DNA from: Patescibacteria group bacterium
GTDB lineage: Bacteria; Patescibacteriota; Minisyncoccia; UBA6257; 02-FULL-45-10c
Length of the DNA: 38,650 nucleotides
Assembly: GCA_018969615.1 (NCBI GenBank)
Contig: JAGWYA010000002.1
Location: forward strand, 67,070-105,719
Reading direction: 5' to 3'
Shown here in pieces: positions 6,782 to 15,133 of the stretch. A program made the position numbers and the translations under genes. The notes under the pieces were generated by a model. The model was not told the origin of the DNA, did no database searches, and was given only the letters and a program-made list of their open reading frames with translations. Each line of letters begins with the position of its first letter. Position 1 is the stretch's first letter.

Positions 6782-7981
6782 ATGGCATCCAATATGAACA
6801 AACCTTTGCCGGAGCGGGTGCGGCCGGAGCGGCTGTCCGAGGTGATCGGGCAGGAGCACGTGACGGGGCCGGGGAAGCTCCTCGCGGAGATGGTGCGCAC
6901 GAACTCACCGGTAAGTTTGATCCTCTGGGGCCCGCCGGGAAGCGGAAAGACCACGCTGGCGCGGGTGTTTGCGCATGAATTGAAAGCCGAGTTCACGGAA
7001 ATGTCCGCGGTCATGTCCGGCGTCGCCGATGTGCGCCGCGTGATCGAGCTCGCGCAGATGAACAAGCGGTTCGGGAAGCCGACGATCGTGTTCATCGATG
7101 AGATCCACCGGTTCAACAAGGCGCAGCAGGATTCGCTCCTGCCGCACGTGGAGAACGGGACGATCACGCTGGTCGGCGCAACGACTGAGAACCCGAGCTT
7201 TTCCGTCATCGGCCCGCTCTTGAGCCGGAGCCGCGTCGTGGTGCTCAATCCGCTGTCCGAAGAGGCGCTGCAGAAGATCGTCCTCCGGGCGGTTGAAAAG
7301 ATCGGCGCAAAAGAAGATCTGCTGGCGCCGAGCGCGCTGGAATTTTTGATCCATGCGGCGAGCGGCGATGCCCGCGTGGCGCTGGGGGCGCTGGATGTGG
7401 CGATGCTCTTCTCCGACGGCGGCGCGATCACGCAAAAGCAGCTGGAAACGGCGCTGGGCAAGAAGATCGGCCGGCACGACCGGAAAGGCGAGAGCCACTA
7501 CAACCTCGCGAGCGCGTTCATTAAATCGCTCCGCGGGAGCGACGAGAGCGCGGCGCTTTATTATCTCGCCCGGTTCCTGCAGATGGGCGAGGATCCGCTC
7601 TTTATCGCGCGCCGGATGGTGATCTTCGCGTCAGAGGATATCGGTTTGGCCGATAAATACGCAACCCTGCTTGCCGAGAGCGTGCTTGAGGAAACCAAGA
7701 ACGTCGGGATGCCGGAGTGCCAGTATGCGCTGTTCCATGCGGCGCTGTATCTCGTGCGCGCGAAAAAAGACCGCACGGTCGCGGATGCGATGTCGTCGGC
7801 GCTCAAGAAAGCCGAAGAAACGCCGGACCTCCAGGTCCCGCTCCATATCCGGAACGCGGTGACGGATCTTATGAAAGATCTCGACTACGGCAAAGGATAC
7901 AAATGGAAAGCCGGCTTCAAACACGAGAAAGGATTTCTGCCAGAAGAATTGAAGGATTGGCGAGTTTTAGATAGTGAGTAG
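6782..7981 (+). CDS. rarA: Replication-associated recombination protein A (RarA/MgsA AAA+ ATPase)
   Basis: PERVRPERLSEVIGQEHVTGPG, Walker A LWGPPGSGKTTLARV, Walker B IVFIDEIHRFNKAQQDSLLPHVENG, LVGATTENPSF. Confidence 0.95.
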   Translation: MASNMNKPLPERVRPERLSEVIGQEHVTGPGKLLAEMVRTNSPVSLILWGPPGSGKTTLARVFAHELKAEFTEMSAVMSGVADVRRVIELAQMNKRFGKPTIVFIDEIHRFNKAQQDSLLPHVENGTITLVGATTENPSFSVIGPLLSRSRVVVLNPLSEEALQKIVLRAVEKIGAKEDLLAPSALEFLIHAASGDARVALGALDVAMLFSDGGAITQKQLETALGKKIGRHDRKGESHYNLASAFIKSLRGSDESAALYYLARFLQMGEDPLFIARRMVIFASEDIGLADKYATLLAESVLEETKNVGMPECQYALFHAALYLVRAKKDRTVADAMSSALKKAEETPDLQVPLHIRNAVTDLMKDLDYGKGYKWKAGFKHEKGFLPEELKDWRVLDSE

Positions 7982-8052
7982 GCAGTGGTCCGTGGGCAGT
8001 GGGCAGTGGGCAGTGGAGAGAGGCTCGTAGCGTGTAGTGCGTAGGCAGTAGG
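7978..8052. repeat. Degenerate GTAGGCAGTGG-type repeat block, left flank of the HNH cassette
   Basis: Tandem gggcagt units, then gtagcgtgtagtgcgtaggcagt (8027-8049). Confidence 0.8.
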
Positions 8053-8086
8053 AATAGTGATAAAATACTCAAATTAGATTTTATAT

Positions 8087-8575
8087 ATGAAAAAGGAAGC
8101 TTTATTAGCTAATGAGGAGGCTGTATCAGAAAAAATTTTCAATCTAATATTTGATATCTGGTTTGTGCGGAAAAATAGATTAAAAAAAGTGAAAAATGGA
8201 CAGTACAAAAGAGGGGTTATATATGGGATGAGATTAATGCTTCTTTATGTTTTAAAGGAGTTGGATAATGAAAAACTTAAAATGTTTTTCAGAAGTCTAA
8301 TGAAGCGATCTTTAAAATTTAAAAGCGGAAAAGAATGGCATCAAGAAAGACGTAAGCTTCGAGAACTTCTAGTGAAAGGCACTCATTCTAAAAAAGAATG
8401 GGAAGAGTTAAAGGCAAAACATAACTATATGTGCCTGAATTGCAAAAGGAAGGAGCCGGACATTAAATTAAGTAAGGATCATATTACTCCTTTGGCTAAA
8501 GGAGGCACAGACTTCATCGATAATATTCAGCCTCTTTGTAGAAACTGTAATTCAAAGAAATGGGCAAATTGGTAA
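8087..8575 (+). CDS. HNH endonuclease
   Basis: CLNCKRKEPDIKLSKDHITPLAKGGTDFIDNIQPLCRNCNSKKW: complete HNH with CxxC pairs. Confidence 0.85.
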   Translation: MKKEALLANEEAVSEKIFNLIFDIWFVRKNRLKKVKNGQYKRGVIYGMRLMLLYVLKELDNEKLKMFFRSLMKRSLKFKSGKEWHQERRKLRELLVKGTHSKKEWEELKAKHNYMCLNCKRKEPDIKLSKDHITPLAKGGTDFIDNIQPLCRNCNSKKWANW

Positions 8576-8590
8576 TTAAATTGTGTGAAT

Positions 8591-8620
8591 AAAAAATTCC
8601 GGCTCTGCGCCGGAATTTTT
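8591..8620 (+). terminator. Intrinsic terminator of the HNH gene
   Basis: AAAAAATTCCGGC-TCTGC-GCCGGAATTTTT. Confidence 0.85.
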
Positions 8621-8623
8621 ACT

Positions 8624-8653
8624 ACTGCCCACTGCCTACGTACTACGTGCTAC
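8624..8653. repeat. Right flank of the HNH cassette, inverted relative to the left flank
   Basis: actgcctacgtactacgtgctac (8631-8653) is the reverse complement of 8027-8049 at 20/23 positions. Confidence 0.8.
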
Positions 8654-9108
8654 GGAAGGATAACGATCTGCGTGATCCTGACGCCGAACCGGACGGCTTG
8701 CGTGCGGGTCGGCATCCAGACGTCGACGCGGGAATTGAACTTCTGGTTCATGCGGTCGCCGACGGTGAACACTTTGTCGCCGAAGAGCGCCGGGATCTTG
8801 ATCTTCGTCCCGAACGGGAGGAAGTTCGCGGCGACCATGCCGTCATAGACGTGCTGGCCGTTTGCGGCGATGAACGGGGTCGAGTCGGTCTGGTCCGGGG
8901 TCGAGGAGTAGGCGGTCATCACGACATCGAGGACTTTCGGCTCGGGAGCCGGCGGAACCAGGGCTGCCGGGGTCGAGGTTGATACTAGGATCGGCAGATT
9001 GGTCGGGGCGGATGCCAACGCGAAGGCATAACCCGGAGTAAGCGTCATAACCAGGGCCATAGCCGCCGAAAAGAGCGATTGTGCGCTGTCTTTGAGGATT
9101 GTTTTCAT
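8650..9108 (-). CDS. Secreted 3D-domain (double-psi beta-barrel) protein
   Basis: Signal peptide followed by VMTAYSSTPDQTD...FGTKIKIPALFGDKVFTVGDRMNQKFNSRVDVWMPTRTQAVRFG. Confidence 0.8.
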   Translation of the reverse strand: MKTILKDSAQSLFSAAMALVMTLTPGYAFALASAPTNLPILVSTSTPAALVPPAPEPKVLDVVMTAYSSTPDQTDSTPFIAANGQHVYDGMVAANFLPFGTKIKIPALFGDKVFTVGDRMNQKFNSRVDVWMPTRTQAVRFGVRITQIVILP

Positions 9109-9278
9109 AGTTTGGGAATAAAAACGCCCCCTGTAGGGGACATTACTTTATGGATAGTATCATAGCAGGCTTTTGCCAAAAAGTCAATCCCCGGGGTCCG
9201 GGAGGTCCCATGCCGGGAAAAGGTGCTCCGAGGGCTGAAATGGGCCTATTTTGCCTGTTTTTATGCTATTATATGCCT

Positions 9279-10004
9279 ATGGAACAGCTTATCTTTCTCG
9301 ATACGGAGACCACCGGGAATGACGTCAATAAGGACCGTTTGTCCCAGGTGAGCTACAAGACCGCCGACGGGTTCTATACCGGCTATTTCAAGCCGCCGGT
9401 GCCGATGTCTGTGAAAGCCATGAGCATCACCAATATCACGAATAAGATGCTGGCGGACAAGGAATCGTTCAAAGGAAGCACGATGATGGACGACCTGGCG
9501 GCTCGGCTCGCCAAGGGGATCATGGTGGCGCACAATGCGAAGTTCGATGCCGCGATGCTGGAGGCTGAGGGGATGTCGGTCCCGCGGCGGATCTGCACCT
9601 TCCGGGTTGCCCGGGAGCTCGATCCGGAGAACCAGATCCCGGAATACAGTCTGCAGTATCTCCGCTATTTCCTCGAGCTTGAGGTTGAGAACGCGACCGC
9701 GCATGACGCCGAAGGCGATGTGAAGGTTTTGTATGCGCTCTTCCTCCGCCTGTTCGAAAAGATGAAAAAGGAGGTCGGGGATTCCGAGGAGAAGGCGCTG
9801 GAGCGGATGATGGAGATCTCCGCGCGGCCGTCGCTGTTCCGGTTGTTCAATTTCGGAAAATACAAAGACAAAAAGATCGCCGAGGTGGCAAAGACCGACC
9901 GCGGATACCTGCAATGGATGCTGGATCGGAAGTATGAGGACGGCGGACAGGACGAGGACTGGATCCACACGCTGGAGTACTATCTCAAAGGCGGGGAAGC
10001 TTAA
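9279..10004 (+). CDS. DnaQ-like 3'-5' exonuclease with C-terminal DUF3820-like (GKYKDK) domain
   Basis: IFLDTETTGND, VAHNAKFDAAML, TAHDAEGDVKVL exonuclease motifs; C-terminal FGKYKDKKIAEVAKTDRGYLQWML. Start moved to 9279 to fit the exonuclease N-terminus. Confidence 0.85.
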   Translation: MEQLIFLDTETTGNDVNKDRLSQVSYKTADGFYTGYFKPPVPMSVKAMSITNITNKMLADKESFKGSTMMDDLAARLAKGIMVAHNAKFDAAMLEAEGMSVPRRICTFRVARELDPENQIPEYSLQYLRYFLELEVENATAHDAEGDVKVLYALFLRLFEKMKKEVGDSEEKALERMMEISARPSLFRLFNFGKYKDKKIAEVAKTDRGYLQWMLDRKYEDGGQDEDWIHTLEYYLKGGEA

Positions 10005-10074
10005 GTTTTGATTGAAAAAAAGCGCGGAGTGCGTTACAGTAAAAGAGCACAAGGCATTTCGCCTTATTACTTCT

Positions 10075-10563
10075 ATGGCAGAGCGTGAAATATCCGCGGG
10101 GATCATTATTTATAAGCGGGAAAAGGACCGCGACGGAAAGATCGAAACGAAATATCTCCTCCTGTATCACGGGCGGGGGTATTGGAATTTCGCGAAAGGA
10201 AAGCTGGAGCAGGGCGAGCAGAGCTACCAGGCCGCGTTCCGGGAGGTTCAGGAAGAGACGGGGATCCCGCCGCGTTCGCTGCACCTGGAGCGGAACTTCA
10301 AGATGACCGACCAGTACGTCTATCAGCGCCAGGGGACGAAATACTTCAAGATCGTGATCTTTTTCCTCGCCCAGGCCGAGAAGCCGGAGGTGAAGCTCTC
10401 GCCGGAGCATGAGGGATATGCCTGGCTCCTCCATAAGGATGCGCAGAAATTATTGAAACATCACAATAGTCGATCAATCCTTCGCAAAGCACATGAGTAT
10501 CTTCGCCGAAAGAGTTTACCGAATCGTCCGCCAAATCCCCCGCGGCCGCCGGCTCACGTATAA
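10075..10563 (+). CDS. NUDIX hydrolase
   Basis: Nudix box: GKLEQGEQSYQAAFREVQEETGI. Confidence 0.9.
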   Translation: MAEREISAGIIIYKREKDRDGKIETKYLLLYHGRGYWNFAKGKLEQGEQSYQAAFREVQEETGIPPRSLHLERNFKMTDQYVYQRQGTKYFKIVIFFLAQAEKPEVKLSPEHEGYAWLLHKDAQKLLKHHNSRSILRKAHEYLRRKSLPNRPPNPPRPPAHV

Positions 10564-10768
10564 ACAGGTTGCAGCCCGCGCCGGTTCGCCGAATGCGTAT
10601 CAGGCCGTTGGCAACATCCTCAACAAGAACAGGGATTTTAAGAATATCCCGTGCCACCGCGTGGTGCGGTCCGACGGCACGCCGGGAGGCTATGTCCGAG
10701 GGGGAAAAATGAAGATTGCGCTTTTAAAAAAAGAGGGATATAGTGGGGGCAGTTATTCCAAAGCCTAA
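10493..10768 (+). CDS. MGMT/Ogt C-terminal-domain-like DNA alkyltransferase with PCHR motif
   Basis: IPRGRRLTYKQVAARAGSPNAYQAVGNILNKN, IPCHRVVRSDGTPGGYVRGGKMK; overlaps the NUDIX ORF by 71 nt. Confidence 0.85.
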   Translation: MSIFAERVYRIVRQIPRGRRLTYKQVAARAGSPNAYQAVGNILNKNRDFKNIPCHRVVRSDGTPGGYVRGGKMKIALLKKEGYSGGSYSKA

Positions 10769-10779
10769 AGGGGGTTCGG

Positions 10780-11160
10780 ATGATACTCAAGGAGAAAACC
10801 GATCTGTTCGTAGGAGCGGTCGTGCTTAAATTTCTCGACCGATTCAAGCACGAGGAACTGCAGGGCGTGCTGGCAAAGAGACCTCTGCCTGACGATCCGG
10901 AATTGAACGCACTCACAAGGTTTGCCTACAGGGTCGTGTCAGCGCCGGAGAATCGGCCGGTGCTTAATATGATCCTTCTCAGGAATTGCTGGCTAACTTA
11001 TCTTTTTTCTTCATCGAGGCGGTGGGAGAGGATCACGAGCGGGACCCTTCCGGTTATGTTCATTGATGCAAAGGGCGGAGAAGAGTACTGGGCAAAGATC
11101 TCCGATCTTCGGCCCTCGCACCTTTTTGTGAAGTCCATAAAAGAAAAAATGAAACTATAA
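10780..11160 (+). CDS. Hypothetical ORFan protein (126 aa)
   Basis: Open frame with AAGGGGG SD-like sequence 5 nt upstream and terminator directly downstream. Confidence 0.6.
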   Translation: MILKEKTDLFVGAVVLKFLDRFKHEELQGVLAKRPLPDDPELNALTRFAYRVVSAPENRPVLNMILLRNCWLTYLFSSSRRWERITSGTLPVMFIDAKGGEEYWAKISDLRPSHLFVKSIKEKMKL

Positions 11161-11169
11161 AATAGCTTC

Positions 11170-11193
11170 ACCCCGCCGCTGGCGGGGTTTTTC
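11170..11193 (+). terminator. Intrinsic terminator
   Basis: ACCCCGCCGCTGGCGGGGTTTTTC. Confidence 0.8.
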
Positions 11194-11220
11194 TTTAAGT
11201 AAGTAATAAAAAAGCAGCCG

Positions 11221-11760
11221 TTAGGCTGCTTTGTTTTTGGAAGGGATCCTGAGGAGCTCGTTAAGCTCCGTCAACGACAGGATCTTTTGATCGAGCTTGT
11301 CCCAGTAGGAGAGAAGCGTTTTCCGAACCGATCCCAGGGGGCCTCGGTAGCATTCCGGGACCGGATGAAGCGAAAGCCAGGGCTTGCGGACGAGCCGAGG
11401 CTCAGACCACCAGTGCGCCTTTTCGTAGACGTCCGTGAACTCGGCGCGGAATGACCGGACGGTGCATTCGCAGAATTCATGGAGCTCGCGCACATCGAGC
11501 GAACAGAGATACGCGGGGACGAGGATTGCCGGCGGAACCGGCTTCTCATTCTTCCGCGCCTGCGCATGGAGATACCGGTGTTTCTCGATCGTGTTGAGGC
11601 TCTCGATGATGAGCGGACCAGCTTGTGCTTTCGTCAGCCCCTCGTAATCGATGCCGTCGTTGAATGGGGTCACCCATTGATAGCCGAGCAGGATCTCGCC
11701 TTTGTTCGGCACCGGATTGAGACGTTCCTGCTTGGTGAGGATCCGTTGGTCGCCGTTCAT
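11221..11760 (-). CDS. Hypothetical protein (179 aa)
   Basis: Open frame with AGGAGGgcgcATG; promoter TTGACT-N17-TACTCT at 11827-11799 (minus). Confidence 0.65.
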   Translation of the reverse strand: MNGDQRILTKQERLNPVPNKGEILLGYQWVTPFNDGIDYEGLTKAQAGPLIIESLNTIEKHRYLHAQARKNEKPVPPAILVPAYLCSLDVRELHEFCECTVRSFRAEFTDVYEKAHWWSEPRLVRKPWLSLHPVPECYRGPLGSVRKTLLSYWDKLDQKILSLTELNELLRIPSKNKAA

Positions 11761-11824
11761 GCGCCCTCCTGTGTTTCTTTGAAGTAAGAGCTAGGACAAG
11801 AGTACCAGGGCTCTCCGGAGAAGT

Positions 11825-11861
11825 CAAAAAACCGCCGCGACATGAGTCGGGGCGGTTTTTC
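11825..11861 (-). terminator. Intrinsic terminator of rplT; T-tract overlaps the -35 of the next gene
   Basis: Minus strand GAAAAACCGCCCCGACTCATGTCGCGGCGGTTTTTTGAC. Confidence 0.8.
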
Positions 11862-11866
11862 TTATC

Positions 11867-12211
11867 TTACTTTGCGTGGGCGACCACTTTTGCGAACACT
11901 GCCGGTTCCAGACGGGCGAGATCGGCGAGGACCTTGCGGTCGAGCTTCACGTTCGCTTTCTTCAGCTTGTTGATCAGCTGGCTGTAGGTCATGCCGTTGG
12001 CACGGGCTGCAGCATTGATGCGGACGTTCCACAGCGTGCGGTAGTCGCGCTTCTTCTGCTTGCGGCCTGCGAAGGCGTGGGTCCAGGCGTGGAGCAAAGC
12101 TTCCTTTGCTGCGCGCTCTTTTGACTTGCGGCCCCAGCGGAATCCTTTCGTATACTTCAGGACGTTCTTGCGGCGCTTATTGGCGATGACGCCTCGTTTT
12201 ACTCGGGACAT
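11867..12211 (-). CDS. rplT: 50S ribosomal protein L20
   Basis: MSRVKRGVIANKRRKNVLKYTKGFRWGRKSKERAAKEALLHAWTHAFAGRKQKKRDYRTLWNVRINAAARANGMTYS. Confidence 0.97.
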   Translation of the reverse strand: MSRVKRGVIANKRRKNVLKYTKGFRWGRKSKERAAKEALLHAWTHAFAGRKQKKRDYRTLWNVRINAAARANGMTYSQLINKLKKANVKLDRKVLADLARLEPAVFAKVVAHAK

Positions 12212-12214
12212 AGG

Positions 12215-12388
12215 TTAGATATATTTCTTGAATACGTTTACATCGGCCGACACCAATGACGCTCCTTTGCGCTTATTGCGGGTCTGTTTTCCGGTGCGCT
12301 TTGCGCGGAAGTGGTCCTGCGCCATCTTGCGGCGGATCATTTTGCCGTTCCGGGTGACGCGAATTCGTTTTGTGAAGCTTTTTTGCAT
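12215..12388 (-). CDS. rpmI: 50S ribosomal protein L35
   Basis: MQKSFTKRIRVTRNGKMIRRKMAQDHFRAKRTGKQTRNKRKG; position between infC and rplT. Confidence 0.92.
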   Translation of the reverse strand: MQKSFTKRIRVTRNGKMIRRKMAQDHFRAKRTGKQTRNKRKGASLVSADVNVFKKYI

Positions 12389-12440
12389 ACCAGTAATGTA
12401 TTGGAGTATGGTACACCATTCCTCCTGATTTTGCAATGCC

Positions 12441-12941
12441 TTATTTCTTTACGATCTTCATATTGAATCCGCGCCCGCCGAACGACGGCTGAGCGATGAC
12501 CTTATGCTCCGGATCCACCATGGTGCGGACGAACTCGAGCAGCTTCTGCCGGGCGAACTCTTTATTGGCTTTTTCGCGTCCGCGCATCGCAAGCTGGATC
12601 TCCACCATATGGCCTTCGGCGAGGAATTCGTTCGCTTTCTTCGCTTTGATCTGCAGATCGTGTTCCGCCGCGCGGCCGCTGATGCGCACCTGTTTGAGGT
12701 CCTGGACCTTCTCGTTGGCGCGGGCCTTTTTCAGTTTCTTTTCCTCCTGATAGCGGTATTTGTCGAAGCTGATGATCTTTGCGACCGGCGGTTTGGCGGT
12801 CGGAGCGATCTCGATGAGGTCGAGCCCTTTTTCCTGCGCAAGTGCGAGCGCTGCGGAAAGCTTCAAGACGCCGACGTTCTCGCCGTTCTCGTCGATGACG
12901 CGCAATTCCTGGGCGCTTATTTGATGATTGAGTTTGACCAA
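12441..12941 (-). CDS. infC: Translation initiation factor IF-3, TTG start
   Basis: LNHQISAQELRVIDENGENVGVL...RGREKANKEFARQKLLEFV; canonical infC-rpmI-rplT order. Codon at 12941-12939 is TTG. Confidence 0.96.
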   Translation of the reverse strand: MVKLNHQISAQELRVIDENGENVGVLKLSAALALAQEKGLDLIEIAPTAKPPVAKIISFDKYRYQEEKKLKKARANEKVQDLKQVRISGRAAEHDLQIKAKKANEFLAEGHMVEIQLAMRGREKANKEFARQKLLEFVRTMVDPEHKVIAQPSFGGRGFNMKIVKK

Positions 12942-13048
12942 GATGCTCCTATAATAGCAGATGGCGTTTTTATTGTATAGAGAGCGGATATTGCATTAAC
13001 AGCGGTCTTTCCGCTAAAGTGGGAACAGATCAATGACAGGAGAATGCC

Positions 13049-13627
13049 ATGAAAAAGGAAGAGCTGTTGCAGCTCATCGACGCGACGTCCGATACGGACG
13101 ATGCGGGTTTTCAAAAGATCATCCGCGAGGCGATGGATGACGGGATCGTTTCGTTGCGGGGGCTTGCGAATTATTTTCAAGTGTCCCTTCCTACGGTCCG
13201 GCGCTGGCGCGGGGATATGACCGAAGGCAGCAATGTGCCGCATCCTGCGATGCGTAAGCACGTGTTCGCCCATCTGAAAGAGGTTATCCTTTCGGTTCCT
13301 CAGGAGCGGCAACCGCTGCGCGAGTTGCTGGCCAAGCCGGCGCCCGATCCCGGATCGTCTCCGGCGTATCCGCATACCGGTCCCGTGAAAGAAGAGCTTT
13401 CCTTTTCGGTGACCGATCTGGAGCTGAAAAGGATCAGGGCCTTCCGGAAAAAGCATCGCTGCGATCTTCCGAACGACCGCCGCATGAAGCGCCGCAAGGT
13501 GAAGAAGACCGGACCGATCGGCAGACGGTTCACGTATTCGTTCACACCGACTACGATCGGTACTGCGGTCAAGATCGGCTGCGCCTGCGGAAAGGAAGAG
13601 GACGTCACCGATTACGATTCATGGTAA
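13049..13627 (+). CDS. Hypothetical HTH-containing protein
   Basis: DGIVSLRGLANYFQVSLPTVRRWRGD HTH-like; AGGAGaatgccATG; promoter TTGCAT-N18-TAAAGT. Confidence 0.6.
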   Translation: MKKEELLQLIDATSDTDDAGFQKIIREAMDDGIVSLRGLANYFQVSLPTVRRWRGDMTEGSNVPHPAMRKHVFAHLKEVILSVPQERQPLRELLAKPAPDPGSSPAYPHTGPVKEELSFSVTDLELKRIRAFRKKHRCDLPNDRRMKRRKVKKTGPIGRRFTYSFTPTTIGTAVKIGCACGKEEDVTDYDSW

Positions 13628-13632
13628 AAGCC

Positions 13633-13660
13633 AAAGCGGCCCCTTACGGGCCGCTTTTTT
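13633..13660 (+). terminator. Intrinsic terminator
   Basis: AAAGCGGCCCCTTACGGGCCGCTTTTTT. Confidence 0.85.
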
Positions 13661-13796
13661 ATTGTGGAATGGATCGGGAGAGGTGGAAAACTTTTGTGAG
13701 GGAGATTTATGAGTTTCTTGTCTTGGGATATACAGGGTCGGATTTAGTTTAAACTTTGGCGGCATTTTCTTCAAATTGAAAGGTTGAAAATAGGAA

Positions 13797-14798
13797 TTAC
13801 CCTTTCTTTGTTCTTTTTATTGAAGATTTTTTGACTGATTCTTCAGAAAAAGGAACCCATTGATGACCCCACTCAAAAACAGTTTTACCAGTACGACTTG
13901 TTTCAAGGGGGAAATATCGTACTTGATATTTCTTGCCTTGGTATTCAACGACAGTTTTTGACTTGGCATTTGGATATACCTGGTCAAGCTCTTCTGTTAA
14001 TCTTTCTTCGGGAGTTTTTTCAATTTTGCCAGATTGTTTTAGCGCCTGTTCAACTGTTCGCAATCTTCGATCTGCCGCTTGTTGTCTGGCTCTACCAGCA
14101 TTCGGATTATTTGATCTACCACCATAATCTTTATTCGCTTCTTCTAGTGCTTCTTTATAATCTTCCTTGGTATATTCTTGTCTTTCATCTTTTAATTCTT
14201 CAAGGGCGTTTTCAAGAAGATTTAAACCATTTTTTTCTTCAATGTCACTTATATTTTCTTCAATTGCATCCCATACAGCACTACCGACAAAATCTTCACC
14301 AAGTTTCTTTTCGAGGTCTTTTCCCAGTTTTTCCCACGACACAACTTCTTTTTTAGCTTTTTCTATCATGGCACGAATTTCTGAAATTGGTGGTTTACGT
14401 TTTATAAAATCTTGGATTGGCTTAATATCTTGTCGATGTCTTTTTTCTCTTTGGTCATTTCGATACCAAACTAAGTCGGTAGTCCAATCCATTTCAAATT
14501 CTAGAAAACCATATTGCTTAAATTTTTTATTAAAAACCTTTCCTACATCCTCAACTTTATCAAAAAATTGCCCGGATAACTTATTGCCCTCCTTATTGAA
14601 ACGCTTTAATTCTTCGGTATTACCAGATCCGTGTTCCGATAAATGCATAATAATCCGGTCATATAAATCGGTTAGTTTAGGATCAAATTCCCGAATAATC
14701 TCTTGTTTATTTTTTTCTTCTGTTTCTCTGTACTCTCTATGGACTTTTTCATTTTCTGATTCGGAAACAGAATGTTCTGGGCTAAATTTTTCTTTCAT
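13797..14798 (-). CDS. Hypothetical charged, coiled-coil-rich protein (AT-rich accessory gene)
   Basis: 333-aa frame, highly charged Glu/Lys-rich; GC content clearly below neighbours. Confidence 0.6.
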   Translation of the reverse strand: MKEKFSPEHSVSESENEKVHREYRETEEKNKQEIIREFDPKLTDLYDRIIMHLSEHGSGNTEELKRFNKEGNKLSGQFFDKVEDVGKVFNKKFKQYGFLEFEMDWTTDLVWYRNDQREKRHRQDIKPIQDFIKRKPPISEIRAMIEKAKKEVVSWEKLGKDLEKKLGEDFVGSAVWDAIEENISDIEEKNGLNLLENALEELKDERQEYTKEDYKEALEEANKDYGGRSNNPNAGRARQQAADRRLRTVEQALKQSGKIEKTPEERLTEELDQVYPNAKSKTVVEYQGKKYQVRYFPLETSRTGKTVFEWGHQWVPFSEESVKKSSIKRTKKG

Positions 14799-14943
14799 GT
14801 TTATAAAGTTATTTTAACATAATAGTTCAACTCCCGTAATCTGCCCCCCCTTATTTTTCGCAACCTTTTATAATTTTGGAAAACTCAAAAATAAGCGATA
14901 AATAAAGCGAAATTCACCCTTTTTGAGAGTTCAACTCTCATGA

Positions 14944-14960
14944 TGTGGAGACGACGGGAA
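14944..14960. repeat. 17-bp direct repeat of the tmRNA 3' end (candidate attachment-site scar)
   Basis: tgtggagacgacgggaa is identical at 14944-14960 and 15132-15148. Confidence 0.8.
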
Positions 14961-15090
14961 CAAGGCGTCGCTCGCGGCTGGATAGCCCGCTCGCTTGCTT
15001 AAACCCTCCGCCGCACCCCGACCCCCGTCTGGGACACCTTCGGTTTCCCATTCCTTCCTGATACGGGGTGCGGCTGGTTCAATTCCCGCA

Positions 15091-15124
15091 TAAAATAAAA
15101 TACCACCCATTAAAACGGGTGGTA
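15091..15124 (-). terminator. Intrinsic terminator of ssrA
   Basis: Minus strand TACCACCC-GTTTTAAT-GGGTGGTA followed by TTTTATTTTA. Confidence 0.85.
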
Positions 15125-15133
15125 CTTTATGTG

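Noticed and set aside
7984-8052. CRISPR-like tandem units gggcagtgggcagt
   Set aside because: Units are about 7 nt without spacers; degenerate repeat block, not CRISPR. No CRISPR array was seen in the window.
15061-15090. A tRNA on the plus strand suggested by GGTTCAATTCCCG
   Set aside because: No matching T-stem, anticodon arm or acceptor; better explained as a duplicated tmRNA T-arm fragment.
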